This document shows, one piece after another, positions 37,125-45,989 of a stretch of 64,000 nt of DNA. A program made the translations under genes and the position numbers. The notes under the pieces are model-generated. The model saw only the letters and a program-made list of their open reading frames with translations. It had not been told where the DNA came from and searched no databases. Origin of the DNA: Variovorax sp. N23 (GTDB lineage: Bacteria > Pseudomonadota > Gammaproteobacteria > Burkholderiales > Burkholderiaceae_C); the NCBI RefSeq assembly GCF_025486315.1, contig NZ_JAOOPY010000005.1, forward strand, positions 54,001 through 118,000, read 5' to 3'. How positions within the stretch are numbered: position 1 is the stretch's first letter; each line of letters opens with the position of its first letter.

Positions 37125-37784
37125 CTATTGAGGAAGCTGGATGTCGAGCGCACCCTCGTCGCGGCCATCCGGCCCGCTGGTGCGCGGCGCTGGCAGGACT
37201 GCGTCTGGGAACGCCGGAGAGGCGTAGGTGCCGGTGGCGTCGAAAGGGTCCGCCATGTCGAGGTGGATGCCCACGCTGGTGAGCGGCGCGATCGTCGGGT
37301 CAGCGGGCGGCCAGGCCGATTCATCAGGCGGCACAGCGGTTGCATCGAAGGACTCGAACGTCTCGGCCACGATCGTCATGCGGAAGCCAGCGAGATGCGC
37401 GCTGCCGTCAGCCTTGCACTCGACCTCTGTCTGCACGGAGCTGAACTGCTCGATGATCCTGGTCAGCCAGTAGCTGGTCAGGATCGCGTTCTCGACCCAG
37501 AAGACCAGGTCTTCGATCGCGTCCTGTGCGCCTTCGGCCGTCTTGGACTGCACCTGACCTTGGATGACGATCGACACGGCCGTCGTGAAGGCCGCCATAC
37601 CCTTGTTGAGCGATCGCTTCGATTCCGTTGGAGCGTTCACCAGCAGCGCCGGCAGCTTCTCGGGAGGTGTCGGCCAGTCGCCCGGCGACGCAACGGTCGT
37701 CACATCGGCGATCCCGCGCAGCGTCCGCATGACCGCGAGCCGGATCTGCCGGCGCGCCGACATTGGCTGCTTCGTCGGGTCCAT
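37125..37784 (-). CDS. tail terminator/neck protein (Mu gp37-like)
   Basis: The 219-residue protein contains SARRQIRLAVMRTLRGIADV, then KRSLNKGMAAFTTAVSIVIQ and EDLVFWVENAILTSYWLTRI. These fit a small tail-completion protein of the minor-tail family located before DUF2635 and the sheath. The ATG at 37784 overlaps the preceding stop by one base (TGATG), so it is preferred to the GTG one codon upstream. The assignment rests on position and fold-like pattern. Confidence 0.65.
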   Translation of the reverse strand: MDPTKQPMSARRQIRLAVMRTLRGIADVTTVASPGDWPTPPEKLPALLVNAPTESKRSLNKGMAAFTTAVSIVIQGQVQSKTAEGAQDAIEDLVFWVENAILTSYWLTRIIEQFSSVQTEVECKADGSAHLAGFRMTIVAETFESFDATAVPPDESAWPPADPTIAPLTSVGIHLDMADPFDATGTYASPAFPDAVLPAPRTSGPDGRDEGALDIQLPQ

Positions 37785-38101
37785 CACGCGGCCTCGTTCA
37801 GCAGCAGCTTCGCGGCCCCGTGGCCGTCGATCTGCACTTCACGGATGCTGTAGGTCTTGGACCGGCTCGGCACTACGATCTGGTCGCCCTGGCGCGGAAG
37901 GACCGGGAACTCGCTGGTGCGGATGCCGAGCACAGGGCTCTCCGTCGTGACCGCCATGCCCCCGGTGAGGTCCACCTCGCGGTAGGCCTCGTCGAAGATG
38001 CCGTGCACCGCGAGCGGCGCGCCGACGGCGGGCAGGTAGGTGACCGGCTCGCCGAAGACGGCGTGCACGGGCCCCAGCACCAGCGAATCCCAGTCGATCA
38101 T
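37784..38101 (-). CDS. head-tail joining protein (lambda gpFII-like)
   Basis: The 105-residue protein begins MIDWDSLVLGPVHAVFGEPV and shows AVHGIFDEAYREVDLTGGMA and FPVLPRQGDQIVVPSRSKTY, the beta pattern of the FII / Phage_attach family. It would cap the head and receive the tail. It overlaps the capsid gene stop by one base (TGATG). A longer upstream frame exists but runs inside the capsid gene. Confidence 0.85.
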   Translation of the reverse strand: MIDWDSLVLGPVHAVFGEPVTYLPAVGAPLAVHGIFDEAYREVDLTGGMAVTTESPVLGIRTSEFPVLPRQGDQIVVPSRSKTYSIREVQIDGHGAAKLLLNEAA

Positions 38102-39165
38102 CAGGCGCCTGCGCGACCGGAGAGCAGCACTTCGGGGCGGGTGCAGAGGTACAGCGGGTAGCTGTAGGCCTCCATCTTCCACCACATGCGGCGATCGCGG
38201 TCGGGGATCGGCAGCACGTACACCGGCGCGCCGGGCTGGTTGATGAACTCGGCGGACTCACCCGGGGCCAGGACTTCCTGGAAGATGCCGGGGGCATTCA
38301 CCGGGAAGAACTTCACCTTGTCGTCGGCGATCTTGACCGTCGAGTTGTCGTCGGAACCGCGGTAGTTCACCCAGGTGATGCCGTCGAATTCGACCGCATT
38401 GAAGGCATCGCCAAAGGTGTCGTCACGCAGGCGCCGTGCGTCTTCGAAGTTCACGAACGTGCGGATCACGTCCGGGTGGTTCGTGAAGGAGTCGTAGAAC
38501 GCATCGCCGCAGAGCGCCATCACAGAAGTGGTCTGCGTGAACGCGCCTTGTGCCTTGCGGGCCATCGTGCGCTTGATGCCGTTGATGATCGGCCGCAGGC
38601 TGTTGGCGGTGCCGGCCGACAGGTTGAAAGCCGTCTCGGCCGCCTGCGTGATCTGGAACTCGTCGAACCAGTTGTACATCACGGAGCCGTCCTTCGGATC
38701 GAGCACCAGGCCCTGCACCGCGGCGAGTCGCAGGTATTCCTTGGTGTACTCGACGTTGGCCAGCAGGCCGGTCGGGCCGGCGAGGCGGCGCGCGACTTCA
38801 CGCTCCAGCTGCATCGGCACGGTCACGATCTGGCCGGTGGGGCCTTCCGGGAACTCGCGGATGTTCTGGATTTCATACGTGTGGATCGTGTCGTCGTGCA
38901 TCAGGCGCGGCACGTCGAAGTAGCGCATCTTGCGTTTTTCGGTCGTGCGTTGCGTGCCCTCCGCACCGCGCTGGCTGAAGCCGATGAGCTTCAGCACGCC
39001 GGTGCGCTCTTCGACCGAGACCGCCGTGGTGCGGATCGGATTCGGATCGAAGATGTTGAGGCGACCCAGGGCCCCGGGCTGGTAGGGGTTGCGTTGGACG
39101 CCCTGGGTCAAGGTCAGCGCGCTGAATGCGTCGCTGTTGAAGATGTCGATGATTTCGCCGGCCAT
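38101..39165 (-). CDS. major capsid protein (lambda gpE family)
   Basis: The 354-residue protein is the head shell subunit. It begins MAGEIIDIFNSDAFSALTLT and includes NPYQPGALGRLNIFDPNPIR, RRLAGPTGLLANVEYTKEYL and VALCGDAFYDSF-like text (SVMALCGDAFYDSFTNHPDV). It ends with GAPVYVLPIPDRDRRMWWKM, all characteristic of the lambda E family. A terminator-like hairpin sits just upstream, and the FII gene overlaps its stop. Confidence 0.95.
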   Translation of the reverse strand: MAGEIIDIFNSDAFSALTLTQGVQRNPYQPGALGRLNIFDPNPIRTTAVSVEERTGVLKLIGFSQRGAEGTQRTTEKRKMRYFDVPRLMHDDTIHTYEIQNIREFPEGPTGQIVTVPMQLEREVARRLAGPTGLLANVEYTKEYLRLAAVQGLVLDPKDGSVMYNWFDEFQITQAAETAFNLSAGTANSLRPIINGIKRTMARKAQGAFTQTTSVMALCGDAFYDSFTNHPDVIRTFVNFEDARRLRDDTFGDAFNAVEFDGITWVNYRGSDDNSTVKIADDKVKFFPVNAPGIFQEVLAPGESAEFINQPGAPVYVLPIPDRDRRMWWKMEAYSYPLYLCTRPEVLLSGRAGA

Positions 39166-39187
39166 GGCAGTTCCTTTCGGGAATGAA

Positions 39188-39211
39188 AAAGGCCACCCGG
39201 AGGTGGCCTTT
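39188..39211 (-). terminator. hairpin just upstream of major capsid gene
   Basis: Minus-strand AAAGGCCACC-TCCG-GGTGGCCTTT followed by TTCATTCC forms a 10-bp stem with a short T-run. It ends 22 bp before the capsid start. It may attenuate read-through from the decoration gene or stabilise the 5' end of a capsid transcript. Confidence 0.7.
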
Positions 39212-39234
39212 GGCGGTGGAATGGAGGATGTGGA

Positions 39235-40176
39235 TCAGCGGACGATGAGGCCCAGGGCCTTGAGGCCAGCGACGCCTGCGGCGATCACCGCAGCGTTGGC
39301 GCCGGTCGGGAAGATCAGCTCGGACTGGTTGACCTCGCCGTCACGGGCGAACACCAGGCACGGCTTGTCGGCGCTGGTGGCTTCCTTGGTGGCGAACAGG
39401 ATGCCGGCCACCGTCTGCGAGCCGTCCACGTTTGCCGGGTCCCAGGCGCGGTACTTGCCCGAGCCCGCCGCCACGGTGATCGTGAACTGGTCGCCTTCCG
39501 CGAAGTCGGTGGCGCCGTCGGCGATCGTGAAGGTCAGGCCGCCGCCGGTGAACGCCGTTCCGGCCACACCCTTCCCGATGGTCTTGCCCGTCGGGTCGGT
39601 CACCTCGAAGGTGCCGAGGTTGGTGTTGGCCTTGATGAAGGTCACCACGTAGGCGCCCGGCATCGCGGCGTAGCCGGTGGTGGTCACCGCGCTGCTGGTC
39701 GAGTTGCCGGTGTTGCCGACGTTCGCCACCGACGCGGCGGTCGGCTTGCCGACGACACCGGTCACGGTGATGGTGAAGCCGTCGCCGGCCACCATCGGCG
39801 TCGCGCCCGTGGACATCGTGAAGCCGATGCCCAGCGCGCTGAAGGCGACGCCGTTGGTACCGGCCGCGGTTGCGCCGTTCGGTGCGGTGACCGTGAAGGC
39901 CGTCGCAGTGGTGTAGACCAGCGCGTAGGTGCCGACCTGCGTTGCCACGGTGTTCACCGTGACCGCGCCGACGGTGCCATTGCCGGTGTTGGTGCCCAGC
40001 GCGGCGGCGGCGGCCGTGGCGCCGGTCAGGATCAGGCCGAGCAGCGTGCCGGCCAGGTACTTGGTGCCGGCCAGCAGCGTGCCGGAATCGCGCGAGCGGT
40101 GGCCGTTCGATTCGCTGACGATGAAGCCACCGTCATGCAGGAGTTCCTGCAGCGGCGTGTAAGTGGGGTTGCCCAT
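39235..40176 (-). CDS. head decoration protein (lambda gpD-like) with two internal repeat domains
   Basis: The 313-residue protein has gpD-type ends: MGNPTYTPLQELLHDGGFIV at the N-terminus and, from about residue 238, DGSQTVAGILFATKEATSAD with a C-terminal GLKALGLIVR. Between them are two related units, residues about 61-138 (NTGNGTVGAV ... GDGFTITV) and 153-235 (NTGNSTSSAV ... GDQFTITV). These look like duplicated Ig-like surface domains. Lambda gpD is only about 110 residues, so the inserts would project from the capsid. Confidence 0.88.
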   Translation of the reverse strand: MGNPTYTPLQELLHDGGFIVSESNGHRSRDSGTLLAGTKYLAGTLLGLILTGATAAAAALGTNTGNGTVGAVTVNTVATQVGTYALVYTTATAFTVTAPNGATAAGTNGVAFSALGIGFTMSTGATPMVAGDGFTITVTGVVGKPTAASVANVGNTGNSTSSAVTTTGYAAMPGAYVVTFIKANTNLGTFEVTDPTGKTIGKGVAGTAFTGGGLTFTIADGATDFAEGDQFTITVAAGSGKYRAWDPANVDGSQTVAGILFATKEATSADKPCLVFARDGEVNQSELIFPTGANAAVIAAGVAGLKALGLIVR

Positions 40177-40205
40177 GATTCAGGTCCTTTCGGGAGTGGA
40201 TGGGA

Positions 40206-40808
40206 TCAGCGGCGGCCGGACTTGGCTGCAGCCTGGAGGTTGTGGTCCCAGCGGGCAGCCGCGACCTGTTGGGGAGACTGCTTGGTGCCGTCGACGCCGA
40301 CGTTGGGGTTGCGCGCGGCGCGGCTGAGGTGACTCGCCGATGCCGGGGCCGGCGTGGCTTCCAGCGTCGCGAGGGCTTCCGTGCGCGTCAGCCGGGTCTT
40401 GAACGCCAGGTTGGCGGCCAGCACCGGATTGCGAGCAGCAGCAGGCGACGCGAAGATGGCGGCGCAGCGACGCTGTTCACGGACACGCGCCTTCGCGCTG
40501 GCCGAACTGCCGCGCATTTCATCATCCTTATCCTCGTCGTCGTCTTCGCTCTCGGCCTTTCCCTTCGCCTTGCCGGATTTCTTGTCGTCGTCCTTTTCGT
40601 CGGGCTTGTCGTCCTCGGCGTACTCGCCGTCGTCTTCGGACGCGGCCGGCTTCTTGTCGTCATCGTCCTTCTCGGGCTCGTCGTCGCCGCCCTCGGCCTT
40701 GGCGTCCTTCTTGTCTTCTTCTTCCTCGGCCTTGGATGCCTTGCCGCGGCCGATGCCGCCCAGGTGCGCGAACGAGAGGGCGTTCGCCACCGCTTTTTGC
40801 AGACTCAT
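40206..40808 (-). CDS. acidic phage protein, candidate capsid scaffold (200 aa)
   Basis: The protein begins MSLQKAVANALSFAHLGGIG and has a long Glu/Asp/Lys-rich region (about residues 25-98) and a basic, Ala/Arg-rich C-terminal half. Between protease and decoration genes, such proteins often act as scaffolding that guides shell assembly and is then degraded. In lambda the scaffold (Nu3) is the C-terminal part of the protease gene; here it would be a separate gene. No family was firmly recognised. Confidence 0.65.
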   Translation of the reverse strand: MSLQKAVANALSFAHLGGIGRGKASKAEEEEDKKDAKAEGGDDEPEKDDDDKKPAASEDDGEYAEDDKPDEKDDDKKSGKAKGKAESEDDDEDKDDEMRGSSASAKARVREQRRCAAIFASPAAARNPVLAANLAFKTRLTRTEALATLEATPAPASASHLSRAARNPNVGVDGTKQSPQQVAAARWDHNLQAAAKSGRR

Positions 40809-40835
40809 GTCAGCTCCTTTTCGTGGTGGTGGTGT

Positions 40836-41705
40836 TCAGCCCAGCTCGGTGAGCAGGACTCGGAAAGCCTCGTCCGGCGCCATGACAGCGTCAGCGAGGC
40901 CCGCATCGACGCCGGCGGCGCCCATGTAGGTTGCGGCCTGGGTGGCCTTGACTTTGGAGGCGGCCAGGCCGCGGTTGCGCGCCACGGTGTCGACGAAGAG
41001 CTCGCCGAGCTCGTCGATGTCGGCCTGGAATCGCTGCGCCGCTTCTTTCGTCAGCGGGTTGTAGGGATTGCCGTCGGCCTTGCGGTCGCCGTACTGGAAG
41101 ATCCGAACCTCGACGCCGGCGCCCTTGAGCGCCCTCGAGTACTCGGCGTGCATGGTGATGACGCCGATCGAGCCGACGCCGCCGGTGCGCGGCAGCACGA
41201 TGGAATCGCAGGCGCTGGCGATGGCGTAGCAGGCGCTGTAGGCCATGTCGTCGCAGATCGCCGTGATCGGCTTGTCGCCGCGCGCCTGGTAGATGGCGTC
41301 GACCAGGTCGAAGCATCCGGAGACCTCGCCGCCCGGCGAGTTGCAGTCCAGCACGATGGCGCGGGCGCTGTCGTCGTTGAGCGCCATCATCAGGTTGTGC
41401 CGGATCGCGTTGTAGCCGAGCATCCCGGAGTAGGGCCGCAGGCTCGAGCTCTTGTGCACCAGCGTCCCGCACACCGGAACGACGGCGACACCGCTCACCA
41501 CCTCGTAGCCGCGCTCCTCGGCGGGCTCGCTGTAGGCTTCGTCGTCCCAGTCCTCCATCATCTTCGCGCCCTCGGCGCCCTGGACGGTCACGCTGGTGAT
41601 GTTGAGCCGGCCGGCGAGCGCCTGCGCGATCACCTTGCCCTTCGTGGGATGGATGGCCAGCGGCACGCCGAAGATGCGCGAGGCGGAAAACGGGTATGGC
41701 TTCAT
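40836..41705 (-). CDS. S49-family head maturation protease (lambda gpC-like)
   Basis: The 289-residue protein is a SppA/S49 serine protease. The predicted nucleophile Ser is in DDMAYSACYAIASACDSIVL and the general-base Lys in FQYGDRKADGNPYNPLTKEA, both in family-like context. The DCNSPGGEVSGCFDLVDAIY segment is also conserved. It probably processes portal and scaffold during head maturation. It overlaps the portal stop by 4 bp. Confidence 0.9.
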   Translation of the reverse strand: MKPYPFSASRIFGVPLAIHPTKGKVIAQALAGRLNITSVTVQGAEGAKMMEDWDDEAYSEPAEERGYEVVSGVAVVPVCGTLVHKSSSLRPYSGMLGYNAIRHNLMMALNDDSARAIVLDCNSPGGEVSGCFDLVDAIYQARGDKPITAICDDMAYSACYAIASACDSIVLPRTGGVGSIGVITMHAEYSRALKGAGVEVRIFQYGDRKADGNPYNPLTKEAAQRFQADIDELGELFVDTVARNRGLAASKVKATQAATYMGAAGVDAGLADAVMAPDEAFRVLLTELG

Positions 41706-43384
41706 GGTGTCTGTGCCTTGGACTCGCTGTCGTCCTTGAAGAAGTCGCCAGCGCCCTGGATGGATGCCCACTTGGGCGGCGGCAGCCCGCGGTCCTCGTA
41801 GGCCTTCTGTTCGATCTGCCGCTGGTCTGCGACCTCTTCCCAGTCGACGCCCTGCTCGGCACCTTCGCTCTCGAGCGTGGCCAGGCCGGCCTCCATCCGC
41901 AGGACGCTGCCGGCCGGCTCCTTCACGGGATCGATCCACCCGCGGGCCGGACCGAGCCAGCGGCAACGCGAGTAGTCGGTCGGGGCATCCAGGAAGCTCG
42001 GTGCACCCGCCGGCAGCGGCAGCTCGCCGTTCTCCATGGCCTCGCGCAGCCAGAGCGCGTAGACCGGTGTCGCGAAGTTCGCCGTGAACTCGCCGCGCCG
42101 GCGCATCAGCGTCTTCCAGCTTTCCATCAACGCAGCGCGCGCGCTGCTGTAGTTGGTGCGCGACCAGTCCTGGGTGATCTGCTCGCGCGACAGGCCGGTG
42201 GCCGCCGAATAGAGGCCGAGCATTTCATGCGCGAAGTCCGAGAAGCCGGAGTGCGGGTGCGGGCTGGCCACCGACACGATGTCTTCGCCGGGCGCGAGCG
42301 TGGGAACCTTGACGCCGTTGAAGTAGGCCGGCCGTTCATCCGACCAATCGGCGCGCATCTTCTGGTAGACGTTGAGTTCCTGCGCGGCGGCATCGTCGGC
42401 GCCCAGCGCTTCCTGCACCAGCGCGGGGTCGTATGGGCTCTTGACGTAGGTGCCCAGCGCCGCGGCCAGCGAGGCCTGCTGCAGCTCGAGCCCGTAGTAG
42501 CGCGCCAGCATGCGGGCGTGCGACAGGATCGGGCTGAAGGCGCTGATGCCGCGGTGCTGGCCGGCGCGGTCGCGGTCGAAGTCGTGGATGATGCGCGTGA
42601 AGCCGTCGTCGTCCTCGAAGGGCACGCGCTCCCACTGGTTGGCCTCGACGGATAGATACCAGTCGTTCTGCTGCGCGCGGCGGATGTGCGCGGCGACGCG
42701 CTCGCCCGTCTCTTCGTCGATCTCGATGCCGCCGCGCATGTTCTTGGTGTCGGGGCCCTGGTAGGGATTCGACAGGCGATCGGGGTCGATCAGCCGGATG
42801 CAGGTCGCATAGTTCGCGGCACCGCGGCCGACGCGCTCCGGCATCCAGTAGGCCAGCGCCAGCCCCTCGCCGTCGATGAGCTTGTGGCGCATGGCCAGGC
42901 GGAACTGCTGGCCGGTGGTCAGCGCTCGCTCGACGTCGTTCCAGCGGCCCAGGCTCTCGGAATACCCGCGCCACAGCGCCTCGGCAGCGCGCTGAAACTC
43001 CATGGCCCACGTCGCATCGAAGGCGCCACGGAACCGCGCCTTGAGCGCGCGGTAGTCCGGCGCGGCCGACAGCCGCAGATGCGTGCCGACGACGTTGTCC
43101 AGGATGCGCGTGACGCCGCCGGTCGACCATCCGTCGTTGCGGACCTGGTCGCGCGTGCGCGCCACCATGCGGTCGCGGAACGGGTTGATCTCGGAGTCGG
43201 GCGAGCGAATCCACGGCTGCCAGTTGCCCATCTCCTGGCTGGCGATGTTCGACGCCTCATAGGCGAACTGGGTGCCACCGGGGATCGTGATGAGCGGCGG
43301 AGCTCCGCTGGCCCGCGCACGCGACGGAAACCCCGAGCTCATCGGCTTCCCGTTCACGTCGACGATTCGGACGGCGTCGTTCAT
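41702..43384 (-). CDS. portal protein (lambda gpB family)
   Basis: The 560-residue protein forms the DNA entry ring of the head. Segments such as DNVVGTHLRLSAAPDYRALK, RAALMESWKTLMRRR-type text (YSSARAALMESWKTLMRRRG) and GRWNDVERALTTGQQFRLAM are characteristic of the lambda portal family. It lies between gpW and the protease, as in lambda. It starts 2 bp past the gpW stop. Confidence 0.93.
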   Translation of the reverse strand: MNDAVRIVDVNGKPMSSGFPSRARASGAPPLITIPGGTQFAYEASNIASQEMGNWQPWIRSPDSEINPFRDRMVARTRDQVRNDGWSTGGVTRILDNVVGTHLRLSAAPDYRALKARFRGAFDATWAMEFQRAAEALWRGYSESLGRWNDVERALTTGQQFRLAMRHKLIDGEGLALAYWMPERVGRGAANYATCIRLIDPDRLSNPYQGPDTKNMRGGIEIDEETGERVAAHIRRAQQNDWYLSVEANQWERVPFEDDDGFTRIIHDFDRDRAGQHRGISAFSPILSHARMLARYYGLELQQASLAAALGTYVKSPYDPALVQEALGADDAAAQELNVYQKMRADWSDERPAYFNGVKVPTLAPGEDIVSVASPHPHSGFSDFAHEMLGLYSAATGLSREQITQDWSRTNYSSARAALMESWKTLMRRRGEFTANFATPVYALWLREAMENGELPLPAGAPSFLDAPTDYSRCRWLGPARGWIDPVKEPAGSVLRMEAGLATLESEGAEQGVDWEEVADQRQIEQKAYEDRGLPPPKWASIQGAGDFFKDDSESKAQTP

Positions 43385-43385
43385 G

Positions 43386-43655
43386 TCAGAACACCGGGCG
43401 CATCGGCGCCCGCCGGTTGATGCGCAGACCGCTCAGTTGATCGATCTGCGTCTGCAACGCAAGGATGGCCTGCGTGAGGTCGGCGATGTTGGCCTGCGAG
43501 TAGGTCACCGAGCGCGCGCCGTCGCCCTGGGTGTACGACACCGAGACGATCTTTCCCCCGGCCATCAGGTCGAGGTACGCCTGCTGCAAGGTGACCAGGC
43601 GTGCCCGGAGAACCCCGACGTCCATGCCGTCGAAGATGCTGGTGCGGCACGTCAT
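43386..43655 (-). CDS. gpW-like head-tail connector (89 aa)
   Basis: The 89-residue protein contains VLRARLVTLQQAYLDLMAGG and GARSVTYSQANIADLTQAIL, the two-helix pattern of lambda gpW. It would stabilise packaged DNA and join the portal to FII. A same-length frame at 43381-43650 is a shadow without a similar pattern. Its start overlaps the preceding small gene's stop by one base. Confidence 0.82.
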   Translation of the reverse strand: MTCRTSIFDGMDVGVLRARLVTLQQAYLDLMAGGKIVSVSYTQGDGARSVTYSQANIADLTQAILALQTQIDQLSGLRINRRAPMRPVF

Positions 43656-43858
43656 CAGGCGATCCGGCGCAGCAGGTCAGCCGGCTTCATCTTGGCGATG
43701 TGGTTCGCCAGCTCGTGGCGGATGCTCTCTGCCACCAGGCCGCGAAGGGACTCCATCGAGACGGAGACGCGCAGGTCGCCCTTCTCGATGGTGACCTCGC
43801 CCTTGAACTCGTCGTCGTGGTGAAACGTCGCGTGCCCGACTTTGCGAGAGATGATCAT
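43655..43858 (-). CDS. hypothetical protein before gpW (67 aa)
   Basis: A small protein beginning MIISRKVGHATFHHDDEFKG, with a beta-like first half (EVTIEKGDLRVSVSMESLRG) and a helical end (LANHIAKMKPADLLRRIA). It lies between the large terminase and gpW and overlaps gpW by one base, so it is coupled. No family is recognised. Its role may be in packaging or connector assembly. Confidence 0.7.
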   Translation of the reverse strand: MIISRKVGHATFHHDDEFKGEVTIEKGDLRVSVSMESLRGLVAESIRHELANHIAKMKPADLLRRIA

Positions 43859-43868
43859 GGTGAATCCT

Positions 43869-45989
43869 TCATGCGAGCCTGGAAATCAGGCTCTTCTTCG
43901 TTGCGGGTCGCGCGACCTGCGCCGGCGCAGTGCCGGCGGCCTGTTCATCGCTCGCCGTCGGTATCTCGATCGGTTCTGCTGCGACAGGCGCCAGCAGCGC
44001 CGCATCCGTGCGCTTGTTCAACTTCAGGCCGAAGTGCAGCAGCCCGCACAGCGCGCCATACGCATACACGCGGCAGTCCAGCGCCTCATTGGCGCGGCCG
44101 GGGATCTGCTCCCATACCCGGTAGCGCGATCCGGCCACGCTCTTCACGATCGAACGCTCGGCCGTCAGCTGCATGAAATAGTTCATGTCGCGGTCGGCCG
44201 GGAAATGCATGTACCCGGCGGGGAATGCTCCCGAGCCCGGCGCATCCAGCAGCAGGCGCGCACGGATCGTGTCCTTCGCCGCGTTGACGCCCAGGATCAC
44301 AGGCCGATAGGTCGCCTTGTTGCGTGAACTCGGCCGCTTCGTCGGCCACACTGGGGACCGCTGCCCATTGCGGGCTGACTCGCCCTTGATCGCCCAGACT
44401 CGCCGGCCAATCCTGGCCTTGCAGAACTCGTACACCGCCTGTGTGTGGTGGCCTCCGGAGTCGATGCAGGCCGCCATGACCTCGAAGGCCCGGCCGTTAT
44501 CGCCGCGCCAGATCTTGCGTAGATAGCGATCCAGCGCCGCCTGCGTCTTCGGGTCGGAGAACTCGCCGTCGATTACCTCGTAGTCGATCGACCACGACTC
44601 CTCGTTTCGACCCCAGCCGACCACCTCGATTTCGACCCGATAGTCCTGCACGTCGATGCCGGCCGTTGCTACGCCGACACCGGTGGGGATCTCGTTCGGC
44701 CACAACTCGCAGCGCGCGAGCAGAGCCTCCATGCGCAGTTCCTTGCCGGCGTGCGGCCGGTGGGGCAGGCCCATCTGCGTGTTCCACCACGCTTGCTCCT
44801 TGTCCGGGTCGCCCTTCGCCGCGATCCATTTCGTCGCGATGTCGCTCGGCTTGTCCTTCTGCCACGGGCTGAACAGCTTCGATGCCTGGAATCCAGCATG
44901 CTCGTTGTCGACCGCCCAGGCTCCGCAGTCGGGGCACTTCGCGCGGTACACCGCATGCCGGCCAGATTCCCACCAATCCCACACCTTCTCGACGGCGTCC
45001 TGGCCATCGCGCCACGCTGCCTCGTACTCGTCGAGCGGGGAGTGCCGGGCACCGCAGTGCTCGAAGACCCGGGCCTGGTGCCAGCGCGCCGTCTTCAGCG
45101 CATTGAGCCGGTCCCCTTCGGACCACACTGCGCCGCAGGATTCGCAAGCAATGCGCGCGGTCTTCGGCAGGTGCTTGTCGCCTTCCTTGTCCCAGTGGAC
45201 GTGCTTGAAGAAGTCCGGAAACATCCGGTGCCCACAATGAGGGCAAGCCAGCGAGGCGCGGCGTTGGTCCGAGTCAGCGTAGCTTTTCGCGATCCGGCTC
45301 TCGTCCTCAACCGTCGGCGAGCAGGCGCGCACCGATAGCCAGTTCACACCGAAGGTCGCCGTCCGCTCTTCGGCCAGCGCGATCGGATCACCTTCTCGGG
45401 TGATCGGGTACTTATCCACCTCGTCGGCCAGCAGCACGCGGATCGGGCGCCGCGCCAGGTTGTCGGGGCTGCCAGCGCCCGCCAGCGCCAGGAAGCCGCC
45501 GGGGAACGCCTTGAACAGCAGCGTCTCGTCCGCGTTCCGCGTCTTGCTCGTGCCTACCAGCTGCCGCAGCACCGGGGTCACCCGCAACAGGGGCGAGATG
45601 CGCTCCTTGCTGAACTGCAGCGCGGCCTCTTCCTTGGGCTGCAAAAGCAGGATCGGGCAGGGGTCGAGGTGTGCGAAGTACCCGAAGACGTTCTCGAGCA
45701 GCGCCGTCTTGAGCAGCTGCGTGCTGACCATTGTGGTGAGCACGTGCACGCCCGGCTCAGTCACGGCCATCATCGGTCCGCGCGCGATCTCCACGGTCGC
45801 GGTCGACCAGTTCCCCGACGTGCTGCCCGCCTCCTTCGCGAGCTTCCTGTATCGATCCGCCCAGTCCGGGACGCTGATTCGCGGCGGCGGAGTCCAAGCC
45901 AGGCGGAAGGCCTTGGCCAGCCTCTGCTGCTTACCGAGCGGCAAAGTCGGCTTCTGGCTCTCCGAGCTCAGCGATCTGTTTGTGGACAT
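43869..45989 (-). CDS. terminase large subunit (lambda GpA family)
   Basis: The 706-residue motor packages DNA and cuts it. The N-terminal ATPase has the GpA-type segments RISVPDWADRYRKLAKEAGS and MVSTQLLKTALLENVFGYFA, with LLADEVDKYP as Walker B. Four Cys pairs (LACPHCGHRMFPDF, IACESCGAVW, AKCPDCGAWA) form zinc-binding insertions. The C-terminal nuclease region includes GVATAGIDVQDYRVEIEVVG and MAACIDSGGHHTQAVYEFC. Its start lies inside the small terminase gene (59 bp overlap). Confidence 0.95.
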   Translation of the reverse strand: MSTNRSLSSESQKPTLPLGKQQRLAKAFRLAWTPPPRISVPDWADRYRKLAKEAGSTSGNWSTATVEIARGPMMAVTEPGVHVLTTMVSTQLLKTALLENVFGYFAHLDPCPILLLQPKEEAALQFSKERISPLLRVTPVLRQLVGTSKTRNADETLLFKAFPGGFLALAGAGSPDNLARRPIRVLLADEVDKYPITREGDPIALAEERTATFGVNWLSVRACSPTVEDESRIAKSYADSDQRRASLACPHCGHRMFPDFFKHVHWDKEGDKHLPKTARIACESCGAVWSEGDRLNALKTARWHQARVFEHCGARHSPLDEYEAAWRDGQDAVEKVWDWWESGRHAVYRAKCPDCGAWAVDNEHAGFQASKLFSPWQKDKPSDIATKWIAAKGDPDKEQAWWNTQMGLPHRPHAGKELRMEALLARCELWPNEIPTGVGVATAGIDVQDYRVEIEVVGWGRNEESWSIDYEVIDGEFSDPKTQAALDRYLRKIWRGDNGRAFEVMAACIDSGGHHTQAVYEFCKARIGRRVWAIKGESARNGQRSPVWPTKRPSSRNKATYRPVILGVNAAKDTIRARLLLDAPGSGAFPAGYMHFPADRDMNYFMQLTAERSIVKSVAGSRYRVWEQIPGRANEALDCRVYAYGALCGLLHFGLKLNKRTDAALLAPVAAEPIEIPTASDEQAAGTAPAQVARPATKKSLISRLA

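Noticed and set aside
40200..41801. 533-codon plus-strand frame across the scaffold and protease genes
   Set aside because: Antisense to two coupled phage genes with clear family or operon support.
43381..43650. 89-codon frame overlapping gpW in another frame
   Set aside because: The frame at 43386-43655 carries the gpW helix pattern and the TGATG coupling. This one does not.
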